From: a virus
DNA: 64,000 bases
IMG/VR virus record: IMGVR_UViG_3300037346_000220
Location: 47,268-111,267 of that record
Direction: 5' to 3' (one strand)
The notes under the pieces were generated by a model. It was not told the origin of the DNA. It did no database searches and saw only the letters and a list, made by a program, of their open reading frames with translations. Within the stretch, counting starts at the first letter, position 1; the number at the start of each line of letters is the position of its first letter. A program made the position numbers and the translations under genes. Shown in pieces: positions 40,886-49,624 of the stretch.

Positions 40886-41425
40886 ATGAATCGTAAAGGT
40901 AGTATTGAGGACGAGGAGTATAACTCTAAGCCAGCTATTCTTGGTAGCAAGAGAGTTTGGTTTCTTAACGGGTACCTAGTAAGATCTCACCACATAAACA
41001 AGTCAAACGGAATTATGTCCGTGTATAACATAATCGAAGATAGAATTGAAAGCTGCCTAATAGGAGACTTTAAGAAGAATCGAAAGAAAGCTTTTACTGT
41101 AGGGCAGACCGCAGAGCTAGTTAACCGACACAAAAAGTACATGCCATCTCTAGTTAAGAGAGGCGTCATCCCTCCAGCAACTGGATCACAAAAGGGGGGA
41201 GGCACTGCTTGGCAAGTAAGAAGTTATTACTCAGAAACCCAAGTCCACGAGATTCGTGATATACTTGCATCCTACCACATCGGCCAGCCTCGCAAAGATG
41301 GGTTGATCACAAATAACATGACACCCAATAAACAAGAGTTGACAAGACGAATGGGCGATGGTATACTGACATATACAAGAACAGAAGATGGGAGATTCAT
41401 TCCAGTTTGGTCTGAATCAATTTAG
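40886..41425 (+). CDS. MerR-like winged helix-turn-helix regulator
   Basis: 179 residues from the ATG just after the preceding stop; a longer frame from 40829 would overlap that gene by 53 bases and is rejected. 'AFTVGQTAELVNRHKKYMPSLVKRGVIPPATG' fits the recognition part of MerR/Xis-type winged helices, and 'AWQVRSYYSETQVHEIRDILASYHIGQPRKDGLITNN' follows. Similar proteins lie at the structural/replication border of actinophages (recalled). It may control early or late promoters. No effector-binding domain is seen, and the DNA target is unknown. Confidence 0.6.
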   Translation: MNRKGSIEDEEYNSKPAILGSKRVWFLNGYLVRSHHINKSNGIMSVYNIIEDRIESCLIGDFKKNRKKAFTVGQTAELVNRHKKYMPSLVKRGVIPPATGSQKGGGTAWQVRSYYSETQVHEIRDILASYHIGQPRKDGLITNNMTPNKQELTRRMGDGILTYTRTEDGRFIPVWSESI

Positions 41426-41439
41426 AGAGAGAAGTTGTT

Positions 41440-41649
41440 ATGGAAAACGAAATCACCAAAGTCAAAGTTGGGCTAGGATACACTCTTAACCTCGGTAACT
41501 TTCAATCGTTACGTATTGACCTAGAGATTACAGATAACAAGCGTGAGGGCGAAAACACAACAGAAGCCTTTGATCGTGTATACGCATTCGTAGAGGATCG
41601 TCTGGCAGAAAAAGTCAAGGAAGCCTCCGCTGAGCTAGAAAACAAGTAA
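41440..41649 (+). CDS. Small conserved protein before helicase
   Basis: 69 residues. 'ITKVKVGLGYTLNLGNFQSLRIDLEITDNKREGENTTEAFDRVYAFVEDRL' reads as a beta-hairpin and then a helix, ending acidic. The fold hint recalls small nucleic-acid-associated proteins, but no motif proves it. It overlaps the next gene by one base, inside a tight run that leads to the helicase. It is likely part of the replication unit. Confidence 0.55.
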   Translation: MENEITKVKVGLGYTLNLGNFQSLRIDLEITDNKREGENTTEAFDRVYAFVEDRLAEKVKEASAELENK

Positions 41650-41957
41650 TGGCAGACCGCAAGGAAAGGTTTGCCTTGCTGAGTCGATACGCTAAGCTCC
41701 ACGCTTTGAAGTATGAGGCAAGGTCCCAACTAAACCTAAACGTAGAACAATGGGCCTCAGATGCCCTAGTAGAATCTTACGGTTTACAATTCTGTTATGA
41801 TCTGCTAGACTATTACTTCGAAGTAGCCCAAAATCCGACATGGAAATATTTTGCAAATTACGCACAGAACATTAACGATAAGCGTAATCAATACCAGCAA
41901 GATTTATACGACAGACAGCAACGCAGAGTTGCAGCGAAGAAGTGGTTAAGTGAGTAA
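41649..41957 (+). CDS. Possible helicase loader or replication accessory protein
   Basis: 102 residues, all-helical in look: 'FALLSRYAKLHALKYEARSQLNLNVEQWASDALVESYGLQFCYDLLDYYFEVAQNPTWKYFANYAQNI', then a Gln/Arg-rich tail. It is encoded directly before the DnaB-type helicase, with an 8-base overlap, where helicase loaders often lie. Helicase loading is inferred from position and from the small basic helical character only. No ATPase motif is present, so it is not a DnaC-like ATPase. Confidence 0.45.
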   Translation: MADRKERFALLSRYAKLHALKYEARSQLNLNVEQWASDALVESYGLQFCYDLLDYYFEVAQNPTWKYFANYAQNINDKRNQYQQDLYDRQQRRVAAKKWLSE

Positions 41958-43170
41958 CGCAGAGTCCAAAGTCATATCCGCAGTCCTAAAAGACAAGCAG
42001 GTTCACGTTTTGCTACAGGCGAACGTTCAGAACTTGATGGTAACTCACGGAGATATCTGGGATTTTATAAGAACATATTTCGAGCGCAACGGGTCCACTC
42101 CACCTGTTGATCTAGTCGTTGATAAGTTTAGAGACTTTATTCCAGAGGACGGCATCGGAGCAACAAAGTATCACCTAGAAGAGCTACAGTCTGAGTTTAT
42201 GAACTCAAGCCTTAAAGAGCTTATCCGTAATGCAGCAGCAGACATTCAGGCAGACAAGTCTCCAGAAGCCTTAGAGCTTTTAATTTCAAAGACTGCAGAG
42301 TTAAAGAAAAACGCATCCACCGTCCGAGACATTGATGCTACTGACCTCGGAGATGCTGTTGCCTATTACGAAAACGCAAAGAAGATGGCAGCCTTGGGTA
42401 TCCAGGGAATCAGAACTGGCTTGCCAGGATTTGACGATTACCTCCCAGCAGGGATTACCCCTGGGCAATTAGGAGTGTTCCTTGCGTATCCAGGTATCGG
42501 CAAGTCTTGGTTGTCCCTATACTTTGCGGTACAGGCATGGAAGCTCGGTAAGACCCCCATGGTAGTAAGCCTAGAGATGAGCGAGACAGAAGTTCGTAAT
42601 CGTGTATTTACAATTATGGGTGAAGGGCTCTGGTCTCATCGTAAGCTATCTGCTGGTGAAATTGAGATTGAAGATCTTAAGAATTGGCACAAGAGCAAGC
42701 TTGAGGGCAAGCCTGAGTTTCATATCATATCTAATGACTCTGGTGGAGAAGTAACCCCATCAGTTCTTCGTGGAAAGATTGACCAGTACAAGCCAGATTT
42801 TATTATTGTTGACTACCTTCAGCTAATGTCTCCTAACCAGAAATCTGAGAATGAGACTGTAAGAATGAAGAATCTTTCTCGTGAGCTGAAGCTAATGGCT
42901 ATTTCAGAGGAGATCCCAATCCTGGCTATATCCTCAGCGACCCCTGACGACGTCACCAAGCTAGACACAGTCCCAACCCTAGGTCAAACTGCCTGGAGCC
43001 GTCAAATCGCCTACGATGCCGACTGGGTGCTTGCTCTGGGTAGGGGACCTAACTCCGATGTCATAGAATGTGTGTTCAGAAAGAACCGTAATGGGTTCAT
43101 GGGCGAGTTTTTAGTTCAAGCTGATTTTGATAAAGGTTGGTATAAGTACAAAGACTATCAAGAAAGCTAG
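41950..43170 (+). CDS. Replicative DNA helicase (DnaB-like)
   Basis: 406 residues from a GTG start. RecA-type motor core: Walker A 'AYPGIGKSW' (~residue 178), 'PMVVSLEMSETEVRNRVF' (motif 1a), Walker B 'FIIVDYLQLMSP' (~284), 'IPILAISSATPDD' and arginine-containing 'AWSRQIAYDADWVLALGR'. The short N-terminal domain (~1-150) is helical, like DnaB N-domains. It unwinds DNA at the phage fork with the primase encoded next but one. It belongs to the F4 helicase family and is shorter than host DnaB. It is part of the unit starting at 40886 or earlier. Confidence 0.85.
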   Translation: MSNAESKVISAVLKDKQVHVLLQANVQNLMVTHGDIWDFIRTYFERNGSTPPVDLVVDKFRDFIPEDGIGATKYHLEELQSEFMNSSLKELIRNAAADIQADKSPEALELLISKTAELKKNASTVRDIDATDLGDAVAYYENAKKMAALGIQGIRTGLPGFDDYLPAGITPGQLGVFLAYPGIGKSWLSLYFAVQAWKLGKTPMVVSLEMSETEVRNRVFTIMGEGLWSHRKLSAGEIEIEDLKNWHKSKLEGKPEFHIISNDSGGEVTPSVLRGKIDQYKPDFIIVDYLQLMSPNQKSENETVRMKNLSRELKLMAISEEIPILAISSATPDDVTKLDTVPTLGQTAWSRQIAYDADWVLALGRGPNSDVIECVFRKNRNGFMGEFLVQADFDKGWYKYKDYQES

Positions 43171-43176
43171 TATAAT
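43171..43176 (+). promoter_or_regulatory. -10 promoter, leaderless
   Basis: TATAAT exactly 6 nt before the ATG at 43183; the -10 starts right after the helicase stop codon. No Shine-Dalgarno is visible. Confidence 0.55.
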
Positions 43177-43182
43177 AGATGC

Positions 43183-43509
43183 ATGGATTACTTGCATCAC
43201 AAGCCGATAAAGAAGTTCTCGTTAGAGGGAACAATTCACGACGATGCCTCTTTCATAAGATTAAAAATAGAATACGTAAACTTACTAAAAAGCGAGATGA
43301 GACTTTCTGGCTATGTACAAAGAATAGATATTGACCCAGACTTCACAATAGGGTATAATGAAAAAACAGAGTACTACAACTTCGAACTAACACTATATGG
43401 AATATACACAGGAAAGAAAAAGAGTGAATGGATAGAGTCAGTAAACGCAACACAGGTCATCTATACTCCGAAGAGCAAATCAAACGAGTTCTCACAGGAG
43501 CAGGCCTAA
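43183..43509 (+). CDS. Small protein overlapping primase gene, unknown
   Basis: 108 residues. 'FIRLKIEYVNLLKSEMRLSGYVQRIDIDPDFTIGYNEKTEYYNFELTLYGIYTGKKK' is a beta-sheet-like stretch; the ends are charged. The 3' part overlaps the primase gene by 82 bases in another frame. It may be a replication accessory protein. It has its own leaderless promoter, which speaks for a real gene despite the long overlap. The family is not recognised. Confidence 0.5.
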   Translation: MDYLHHKPIKKFSLEGTIHDDASFIRLKIEYVNLLKSEMRLSGYVQRIDIDPDFTIGYNEKTEYYNFELTLYGIYTGKKKSEWIESVNATQVIYTPKSKSNEFSQEQA

Positions 43510-44372
43510 CTATAGAGGGTGAAGTCGACGTAGACTTTCTCCTTTTTTGCCCATTCCATCCAAACCATCGCACCCCAGCTGGAGAAGTCGATAAATCAAA
43601 GGGAACCTTCTTTTGTTTTTCATGTCACAAAGTTGCAGACTTGATAGAGCTAGTCATGCACACATCCTCCAGAACATATTTTGAGTCTGCTAGATTTATT
43701 AAGAGTAAAGAGACTGAGATTAATCTCGCTATGGAGATTGACAGGCAGCTATACGTAAAGCCCCTATATGTTCCCTACGACGACCTTCAGATCATAAGGC
43801 TCTCCTCAGAAGCTTTAGAGTCCACACGAGCTAAGGAATACTTTTCTGGTAGAAAAATTACAGAAGAGTCTATGCGAAAGTTTAGACTTGGATTCTCTGA
43901 GAGGCAGGACATGGTGACAGTCCCAGTCGCAGCACCAGACGGAACTAGCATTGGGTTTGTGGGTAGGTCGGTAGAGGGGAAGTCATTTAAGAACACTCCA
44001 GGTCTGCCAAAAAGTAAAGTATTGTTCAACCTTCATAGGATAAAAACATCCAACAGTGTATATGTTGTCGAGTCATCCTTTGATGTCATTAGGCTTGATC
44101 AGTGTGGCCTACCAGCAGTTGCTACTCTAGGATCTAACGTATCCTCAATACAAATAGGACTTCTTCAAAAGTACTTCAATAATATTTTTGTTATTGCAGA
44201 CAACGATGAGGCAGGTGGGAATATGGTAACTAAGCTTCAAGATAAGCTTAAGGGCCGTGTATCCGTAATAAAGATAGACAAAAAATATAAAGACGTTGGA
44301 GACATGCCAGACGAAGAGATTAAAAAGTTAGACATTGCGTTTGACAAATCTATAGAGGGCATGCTACAATAA
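43428..44372 (+). CDS. DNA primase (DnaG-like, zinc finger + TOPRIM)
   Basis: 314 residues. Zinc-binding part: 'FCPFHPNH' (~40) and 'FFCFSCHKVADLIELVM' (~62), as in CHC2-type zinc fingers. TOPRIM core: 'VYVVESSFDVIRLDQCGLPAVATLGSNVS' with the acidic Glu (~214) and 'VIADNDEAGG' (~254). It makes RNA primers for lagging-strand synthesis. It is shorter than host DnaG, with no C-terminal helicase-interaction domain apparent. The start lies inside the preceding gene; 'YSEEQIKRVL' near the N-terminus looks conserved and supports it. Confidence 0.82.
   Translation: MDRVSKRNTGHLYSEEQIKRVLTGAGLTIEGEVDVDFLLFCPFHPNHRTPAGEVDKSKGTFFCFSCHKVADLIELVMHTSSRTYFESARFIKSKETEINLAMEIDRQLYVKPLYVPYDDLQIIRLSSEALESTRAKEYFSGRKITEESMRKFRLGFSERQDMVTVPVAAPDGTSIGFVGRSVEGKSFKNTPGLPKSKVLFNLHRIKTSNSVYVVESSFDVIRLDQCGLPAVATLGSNVSSIQIGLLQKYFNNIFVIADNDEAGGNMVTKLQDKLKGRVSVIKIDKKYKDVGDMPDEEIKKLDIAFDKSIEGMLQ
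44362..44370 (+). promoter_or_regulatory. Extended -10 promoter of SSB gene
   Basis: TGC-TACAAT (-10 at 44365-44370) overlapping the end of the primase gene, expected start near 44377. AGGAG precedes the ATG at 44403. Confidence 0.5.
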
Positions 44373-44402
44373 AAACAACTGAAAAACTAACAGGAGAAAA
44401 CC

Positions 44403-45056
44403 ATGAGCGTAATCAAAGGGCTAAAAGATATCAATGCAATACTTGATAAGCCAAAGTATGAATCAACAGGTCAGAAGATCCGTTGGGTAAAGCTAGCAGA
44501 CGGTCAAGCAGCAAAGATCCGTTTTGTAGAAGAGCTTGACACAGAATCAGCAAGTTATAACGATGACAGGGGACTGTCAGTAGTTATTTCAGAGCACACC
44601 AATCCAAAAGACTACAAGCGAAAAGCTGCTTGTACCCAGGAAACAGAAGGTCGCTGCTTTGCTTGTGAGATGTCTCGTAAAGAGCCTAAAGCTGGTTGGA
44701 GAAACAAGCTCCGCTTTTACTGCAACGTTCTTATGGACGATGGAATGGAAGAGCCTTACGTAGCCGTATGGTCTCAGGGAGTTTCGAAGCAATCAGCCTT
44801 TAACACGATTCGGGAGTACGCCCTAGAAACTGGTAGCGTGTCAAACCTGGAGTGGAAGCTAAAGCGTAACGGAGTCGGAACTGAGACTAACTACACGCTT
44901 CTTCCTACAAAGCCAGACTCAGAGCCGTACACATGGCCCGACCTTGAGCTTCCAGACCTAGAGAAGGTTGTTCGTGAAGTTCCTTATGCAGAACAAGAAG
45001 CCTTCTACCTGGGCTTTGATCAGCCATCAGTCACATCCGCCAACATTGATTGGTAA
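44403..45056 (+). CDS. Single-stranded DNA binding protein (gp32-like, tentative)
   Basis: 217 residues. 'GQKIRWVKLADGQAAKIRFVEEL' opens the OB-like domain, 'CTQETEGRCFACEMSRKEPKAGWRNKLRFYCNVLMDDG' contains a C-x-C-x-x-C cluster as in T4 gp32-type zinc ribbons (C...CxxC), and 'PYVAVWSQGVSKQSAFNTI' continues the fold. The tail is acidic ('DLEKVVREVPYAEQEAFYLGFDQP'). It coats single strands during replication and recombination. It has its own promoter and a strong terminator, in line with the large amounts such proteins need. Confidence 0.7.
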   Translation: MSVIKGLKDINAILDKPKYESTGQKIRWVKLADGQAAKIRFVEELDTESASYNDDRGLSVVISEHTNPKDYKRKAACTQETEGRCFACEMSRKEPKAGWRNKLRFYCNVLMDDGMEEPYVAVWSQGVSKQSAFNTIREYALETGSVSNLEWKLKRNGVGTETNYTLLPTKPDSEPYTWPDLELPDLEKVVREVPYAEQEAFYLGFDQPSVTSANIDW

Positions 45057-45071
45057 TTAACTAACATTCTT

Positions 45072-45105
45072 GGGGGTAGCAATCACGCTGCCCCCATTTT
45101 TGTTT
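45072..45105 (+). terminator. Rho-independent terminator after SSB gene
   Basis: GGGGGTAGC pairs with GCTGCCCCC (one G-T) around a 6-nt loop, followed by ATTTTTGTTT. Confidence 0.87.
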
Positions 45106-45117
45106 CTCTTCAGCCCC

Positions 45118-45146
45118 TTGACAATAACAAACAACTGTGTCATAAT
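45118..45146 (+). promoter_or_regulatory. Consensus sigma70-type promoter of the polymerase gene
   Basis: TTGACA (45118-45123), 17-bp spacer ending TGT, CATAAT (45141-45146). Expected start near 45153; GAAGG lies 6 nt before the ATG at 45177. It is the only + strand promoter here with a full -35 box, so it may be an early promoter. Confidence 0.8.
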
Positions 45147-45176
45147 CTTAATAATACAAAACATAGAAGGAAATCA

Positions 45177-48100
45177 ATGAGTTACGCTGGACTACACGTA
45201 CACACGCACTATTCACTATTCGACGGTATTGCTACTCCACAAGAGTATGTCGACAGAGCCGTAGAGCTGGGTATGCCAGCCATTGCTATCACCGACCACG
45301 GAAGTCTCTCTGGACACCGTGAGATGTATCGTGCTGCAAAGGCAGCAGGCATCAAGCCCATCCTCGGAATCGAGGGATACATTACTAAGGATCGCCTTCT
45401 CCACGAAGACAAGAAGCACTTGAATGATCCACTAGACCTGAACTACAACCACCTAATTATTCTTGCAAAGAATGACAAGGGTTTAGAGAACCTAAATAAG
45501 CTAAACGAACTTGCTTGGACTGAAGGATTTTATCGTAAGCCTCGTATTGACTGGGTAATCCTGGAACAGTACAAAGAAGGACTGATCGTAACCTCTGGAT
45601 GTCTCTCTGGTGTCCTAGCAAAAGCCATCGAGGCCGATGAGCTAGCCTACGCAAAAGAGCATGTCCAGTGGTGTAAGAAGACTTTTGGAGATGACTACTA
45701 CATAGAGGTAATGCCTCACAACCCACCAGAGATCAACAAGACTCTTTTGGCACTCGCAGATGAGTTTGGAGTTACTCCAGTAGTCACACCTGATTGCCAC
45801 CACTCAGATCCAGGGCAGAAAGACATTCAGGAGCTAAAGTTAATCCTAAATTCCTACTCTAATAAGACTCTTAAAGATGTTACTTATGAGAAGTCAACTA
45901 AGCACGAGAAGCTAAACGACCGTCTAGATTACCTGTACGGCGCAGATCGCCCAATGACCTTTAAGCGATTTGACATATACCTACTGTCTGACGAAGAGAT
46001 GCACACAGCCATGAAGGCTCAGGGTATTGACCGAGAAGACATGTACCAAGCAACTAGAGACATTGTTGCAAAGGTAGAAGACTACGACATTAGAGACCAC
46101 CAAGACCTCTTGCCAGTACAGTATCAGAACCCAGACAAAGAACTTTATGACCTAGCAATTGCAGGACTAAAGATCAGAGGCCTAGATACAAACCAAGAGT
46201 ACCTTGACCGTTTGGATGTAGAGCTGAAAGTTATTAAGGACAAGAAGTTTGGTCCTTACTTCCTAGTCGTAAGGTCTATGATTGCTTGGGCTAAGAAAGA
46301 AGATATCATGGTTGGGCCTGGTCGAGGCTCTGCTGCTGGCTCTTTGCTTTGCTATGCTCTAGAGATTACAGATATAGATCCTATAGTTCACGGGCTCCTA
46401 TTCTTTAGGTTTATTAACCCAGACCGTAATGACTTCCCAGATATTGATACTGACATTCAGGACACCAGAAGAGAAGAAGTTAAGGATTACCTGACTAGGC
46501 AGTATCGCCACGTGGCATCTATTGCGACCTTCCTCGAGTTTCGTGGTAAGGGAATGATTAGAGACATTTCACGTGTCCTCAATATCCCCTTGATGGATGT
46601 GAACAAGCTTCTTAAACTTGTCGATGACTGGGAAGACTTTACTATGTCTAAGCAGTCTGCGTGGTTTCGTGAAAAGTATCCAGAGGTAGAGGTATATGGT
46701 AACCAACTCCGTGGTCGGATCCGAGGCACAGGAATTCACGCTGCTGGTGTTGTAACTTCTAAGGAGCCAATATTTAAATATGCCCCTCTAGAAACAAGAA
46801 CCTCTCCAGGAACTAAAGAAAGAATTCCTGTAGTCGCTGTAGACATGGCTGAGGCAGAGAGAATTGGTCTAATTAAGATTGACGCTCTAGGCCTCAAGAC
46901 TCTGTCCGTGATTCAGGATACACTTAAGATTGTCGCTAGTAGGACTGGTAAGAAGATTGACCTCCATGATATAGATATGGATGACAAAAATGTCTACGCC
47001 ATGCTGTCCGATGGTCACACAAAGGGTGTCTTCCAGTGTGAAGCAACTCCATATACAAATCTTCTAGTTAAGATGGGGGTGAAGAACTTCTCAGAGCTGG
47101 CAGCTTCTAATGCCTTGGTCCGCCCTGGCGCTGCAAACACTATTGGTAAAGATTACATTGCTCGCAAGCAGGGTAGGCAGAGTATTAGCTACCACCACAA
47201 AGTGTTCAAGGAGTTCACGGAAGAGACTTATGGTTGTATCTTGTACCAGGAGCAGGTCATGCAAGCGTGTGTCCACCTTGGAGGAATGACAATGGCAGAA
47301 GCAGACACTGTTCGTAAGATCATTGGAAAAAAGAAGGATGCCAAAGAGTTTGACCAGTTTAGGGATAAGTTTGTAAAGGGAGCATCTCAGTTTGTATCCC
47401 CAAACGTCGCAGGAGACCTCTGGAGCGACTTTGAGGCCCACGCAGGATACTCTTTCAATAAGTCTCACGCCGTGGCTTACTCGACGCTCTCATACTGGAC
47501 TGCATGGTTAAAGTATGTCTATCCTCTAGAGTTCATGTATTCAGTGCTCAAGAATGAAAAAGATAAGGATGCCAGAACTGAGTATCTTATCGAGGCTAAG
47601 CGTATGAATATTCCCGTAAGGCTTCCTCACATAAACGACTCTGATGCCGACTTTAAAATTGAAGGCAAAGGAATAAGATTTGGTCTAACCGCTATAAAGT
47701 ATATATCCGACAACATTGCTGGAAAGTTTATGGAAGCTAGGCCATTTTCATCGTACAAGGAACTTCAGGAATTCACAACCTCAAAGGGTAACGGGGTAAA
47801 CACTAGAGCCCTATCATCTCTAAAGATTATTGGAGGAGCAACCTTCGATGATAATCCTAGGAATGACGAAGAGATTAAAGAGAATCTATACGAGTACTTA
47901 AACTTGCCAGAGTTTAATATTCCTGTGCCTTCGCACTACCACGCCTTTATGGACGAGGTATGTGACTTCGAAGAAAAGGGATCTTTTGTCTTAATGGGAA
48001 TGGTCAAGAGCATAAAGCGTGGAAAGGGTTGGTCTAGGGTAGAACTTTTGGATAAAACTGGAAGCGTAGGTATCTTTGACGATGAGGACACCACTATTGA

Positions 48101-48461
48101 GCCAGGACAGACTTACCTGTTGTTGGCAAGTGATAACAGAATTGTTACAGCTATACCAGCAGCTGAGATAAAGGATTCTAAGGCCTCAATTATTAGGTTC
48201 TTAAACTACAAGACATTGCCCTTTAAGGACGATGAGTTGTACGTTGTAGCATTTAACACCAGGGTTACGAAAGCAGGCAAGAAAATGGGATCCCTCACCC
48301 TTGCCGATGCTTCACGTGACCTCCACCCAGTCACTGTATTTCCTACGGCATTTCCAAAGGCATACATGAAGATTAAAGAAGGAACAGCTTATAGGTTCTC
48401 TCTAGGAAAAACGAAAGATGGAACAATTATTTTGGAGGATGTATTAGATGACAACGTTTGA
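45177..48461 (+). CDS. dnaE: DNA polymerase III alpha subunit
   Basis: 1094 residues, close to bacterial DnaE length. The PHP domain (1-~270) keeps the metal-ligand set: His9/His11 in 'HVHTHYS', 'TDHGS' (Asp40-His41), Glu66 in 'GIEGY', the 'SGCLSG' Cys and 'TPDCHHSD'. Catalytic palm: 'VGPGRGSAAGSLL' (~380) and 'DFPDIDTDIQD' (~420), with the two catalytic Asp. Finger and 'SFNKSHAVAYS' motifs are at ~760, and the C-terminal OB domain begins near 940. It copies the phage genome. The intact PHP site suggests its own 3'-5' proofreading, as shown for mycobacterial DnaE1; no separate DnaQ is seen. It overlaps recA by 14 bases. Confidence 0.93.
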   Translation: MSYAGLHVHTHYSLFDGIATPQEYVDRAVELGMPAIAITDHGSLSGHREMYRAAKAAGIKPILGIEGYITKDRLLHEDKKHLNDPLDLNYNHLIILAKNDKGLENLNKLNELAWTEGFYRKPRIDWVILEQYKEGLIVTSGCLSGVLAKAIEADELAYAKEHVQWCKKTFGDDYYIEVMPHNPPEINKTLLALADEFGVTPVVTPDCHHSDPGQKDIQELKLILNSYSNKTLKDVTYEKSTKHEKLNDRLDYLYGADRPMTFKRFDIYLLSDEEMHTAMKAQGIDREDMYQATRDIVAKVEDYDIRDHQDLLPVQYQNPDKELYDLAIAGLKIRGLDTNQEYLDRLDVELKVIKDKKFGPYFLVVRSMIAWAKKEDIMVGPGRGSAAGSLLCYALEITDIDPIVHGLLFFRFINPDRNDFPDIDTDIQDTRREEVKDYLTRQYRHVASIATFLEFRGKGMIRDISRVLNIPLMDVNKLLKLVDDWEDFTMSKQSAWFREKYPEVEVYGNQLRGRIRGTGIHAAGVVTSKEPIFKYAPLETRTSPGTKERIPVVAVDMAEAERIGLIKIDALGLKTLSVIQDTLKIVASRTGKKIDLHDIDMDDKNVYAMLSDGHTKGVFQCEATPYTNLLVKMGVKNFSELAASNALVRPGAANTIGKDYIARKQGRQSISYHHKVFKEFTEETYGCILYQEQVMQACVHLGGMTMAEADTVRKIIGKKKDAKEFDQFRDKFVKGASQFVSPNVAGDLWSDFEAHAGYSFNKSHAVAYSTLSYWTAWLKYVYPLEFMYSVLKNEKDKDARTEYLIEAKRMNIPVRLPHINDSDADFKIEGKGIRFGLTAIKYISDNIAGKFMEARPFSSYKELQEFTTSKGNGVNTRALSSLKIIGGATFDDNPRNDEEIKENLYEYLNLPEFNIPVPSHYHAFMDEVCDFEEKGSFVLMGMVKSIKRGKGWSRVELLDKTGSVGIFDDEDTTIEPGQTYLLLASDNRIVTAIPAAEIKDSKASIIRFLNYKTLPFKDDELYVVAFNTRVTKAGKKMGSLTLADASRDLHPVTVFPTAFPKAYMKIKEGTAYRFSLGKTKDGTIILEDVLDDNV

Positions 48462-49455
48462 AGAAGCTCTAGCAATGCTCAACCCGAAGCTTAGGAAGAA
48501 GGTTGCGTCAGGTATTGGCATTAAAACTGAATTCCAGGCTACCCCTAGTATGGGCCTGAATAAGGCCTTAGGTGGCGGACTGCCTTATGGAAGGCAGGTT
48601 CTTCTCTGGGGTAGCAAGTCCAGTGCAAAGTCATCTTTATGTCTTCAGACAGTAGCGATGGCACAGAAGGATGGAAAGCTTTGCGCATGGGTAGATGCCG
48701 AGATGTCTTACGATGAAGAGTGGGCACTTGCTCTAGGAGTAGACACCTCACAGTTAATATACTCTGAGGCCAGAAGCACTAATGACATGGTCGATGTAGT
48801 AGTCGGTCTTCTAAATGCAGGAGTCGATATGATTGTCATTGATAGTATTAGTTCTCTTCTGCCAGCGGTATACTTTGAAAAAGATTCTGATGAGCTAAAG
48901 CAGCTGGAGAATACAAAGCAGATAGGTGCAGAATCTAAAGACTTGAAGCATGCTTGGTTAATGATCAACTATGCAAACAACAGAGAAAAGCCAGCACTGA
49001 TCATGGCAATTTCTCAGTCTAGGACTAACATTGGTGGGCTGTATGCTACTCAGCAGCCATCTGGTGGTCAGACTACTCAGTTCATGTCCTCGACAATCAT
49101 AAAGCTATTCTCTTCAACTTCTGATAACAATGCTATCAAGCATAAGATTCCCGTAGGAGACAAGCTTATCGAGCAGAAGGTTGGCCGAAAGGTGCGCTGG
49201 GAAGTAACCCACTCAAAGACATCTGCTCCAGGAGAGACCGCAGAGTACGACTTCTACTTTAAGGGAGACCTTATAGGAATAGATACCGTTGGAGACCTAG
49301 TAGACACAGCAGAGATGATGGGGCTAACAGAGCGTGGAGGAGCTTGGTACAAGCTTCCTAACGGTGAAAAAGCTCAGGGTAGGGATGCCTTTATCAAGTA
49401 CGTAAAAGAAAACCCAGAGTACCAAGAAGAGTTAAGGGGGAAGATCCTTGGCTAA
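48448..49455 (+). CDS. recA: RecA-like recombinase
   Basis: 335 residues. Residues ~28-60 'FQATPSMGLNKALGGGLPYGRQVLLWGSKSSAKSSLCLQTVAMAQ' hold the Walker A motif in the variant form GSKSSAKS. 'CAWVDAEMSYDEEWALALGVD' and Walker B 'VDMIVIDSISSLLPAVYF' follow, with 'ALIMAISQSRTNIGG' as the loop-2 region. It lacks the long C-terminal domain of host RecA and is closer to phage UvsX/RecA types. It drives strand exchange and repair of replicating phage DNA. GGAGG precedes the ATG, which lies inside the polymerase gene. Confidence 0.88.
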   Translation: MTTFEEALAMLNPKLRKKVASGIGIKTEFQATPSMGLNKALGGGLPYGRQVLLWGSKSSAKSSLCLQTVAMAQKDGKLCAWVDAEMSYDEEWALALGVDTSQLIYSEARSTNDMVDVVVGLLNAGVDMIVIDSISSLLPAVYFEKDSDELKQLENTKQIGAESKDLKHAWLMINYANNREKPALIMAISQSRTNIGGLYATQQPSGGQTTQFMSSTIIKLFSSTSDNNAIKHKIPVGDKLIEQKVGRKVRWEVTHSKTSAPGETAEYDFYFKGDLIGIDTVGDLVDTAEMMGLTERGGAWYKLPNGEKAQGRDAFIKYVKENPEYQEELRGKILG

Positions 49456-49624
49456 CGGTAAGTATGAGATCTTTGCTGGTGAGTTTCCATGCCATACATG
49501 CAAGGTAATAGTCAAAAGCCTTAGGCTTTATGTAGATACAAAAGAAACTACCTGGCTGTGCCCTGAGAGGCACTTGTCTTCTGTGTCTTTTGCTCAAAAG
49601 AAAAGCAGGAAAAACTATGAGTGA
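49448..49624 (+). CDS. Small zinc-finger protein (58 aa)
   Basis: 58 residues from a TTG start that overlaps the RecA stop. 'EIFAGEFPCHTCKVIVKSLRLYVDTKETTWLCPERHLSSVS' has C-x-x-C and, 20 residues later, C-x-x-x-H, a classic one-zinc knuckle. The sequence closely fits a small protein often found after recA in actinophages (recalled, not searched). Its end overlaps the next gene by 8 bases, so it sits in the middle of the recombination unit. It may be a recombination or transcription accessory protein; function is unproven. Confidence 0.6.
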   Translation: MANGKYEIFAGEFPCHTCKVIVKSLRLYVDTKETTWLCPERHLSSVSFAQKKSRKNYE

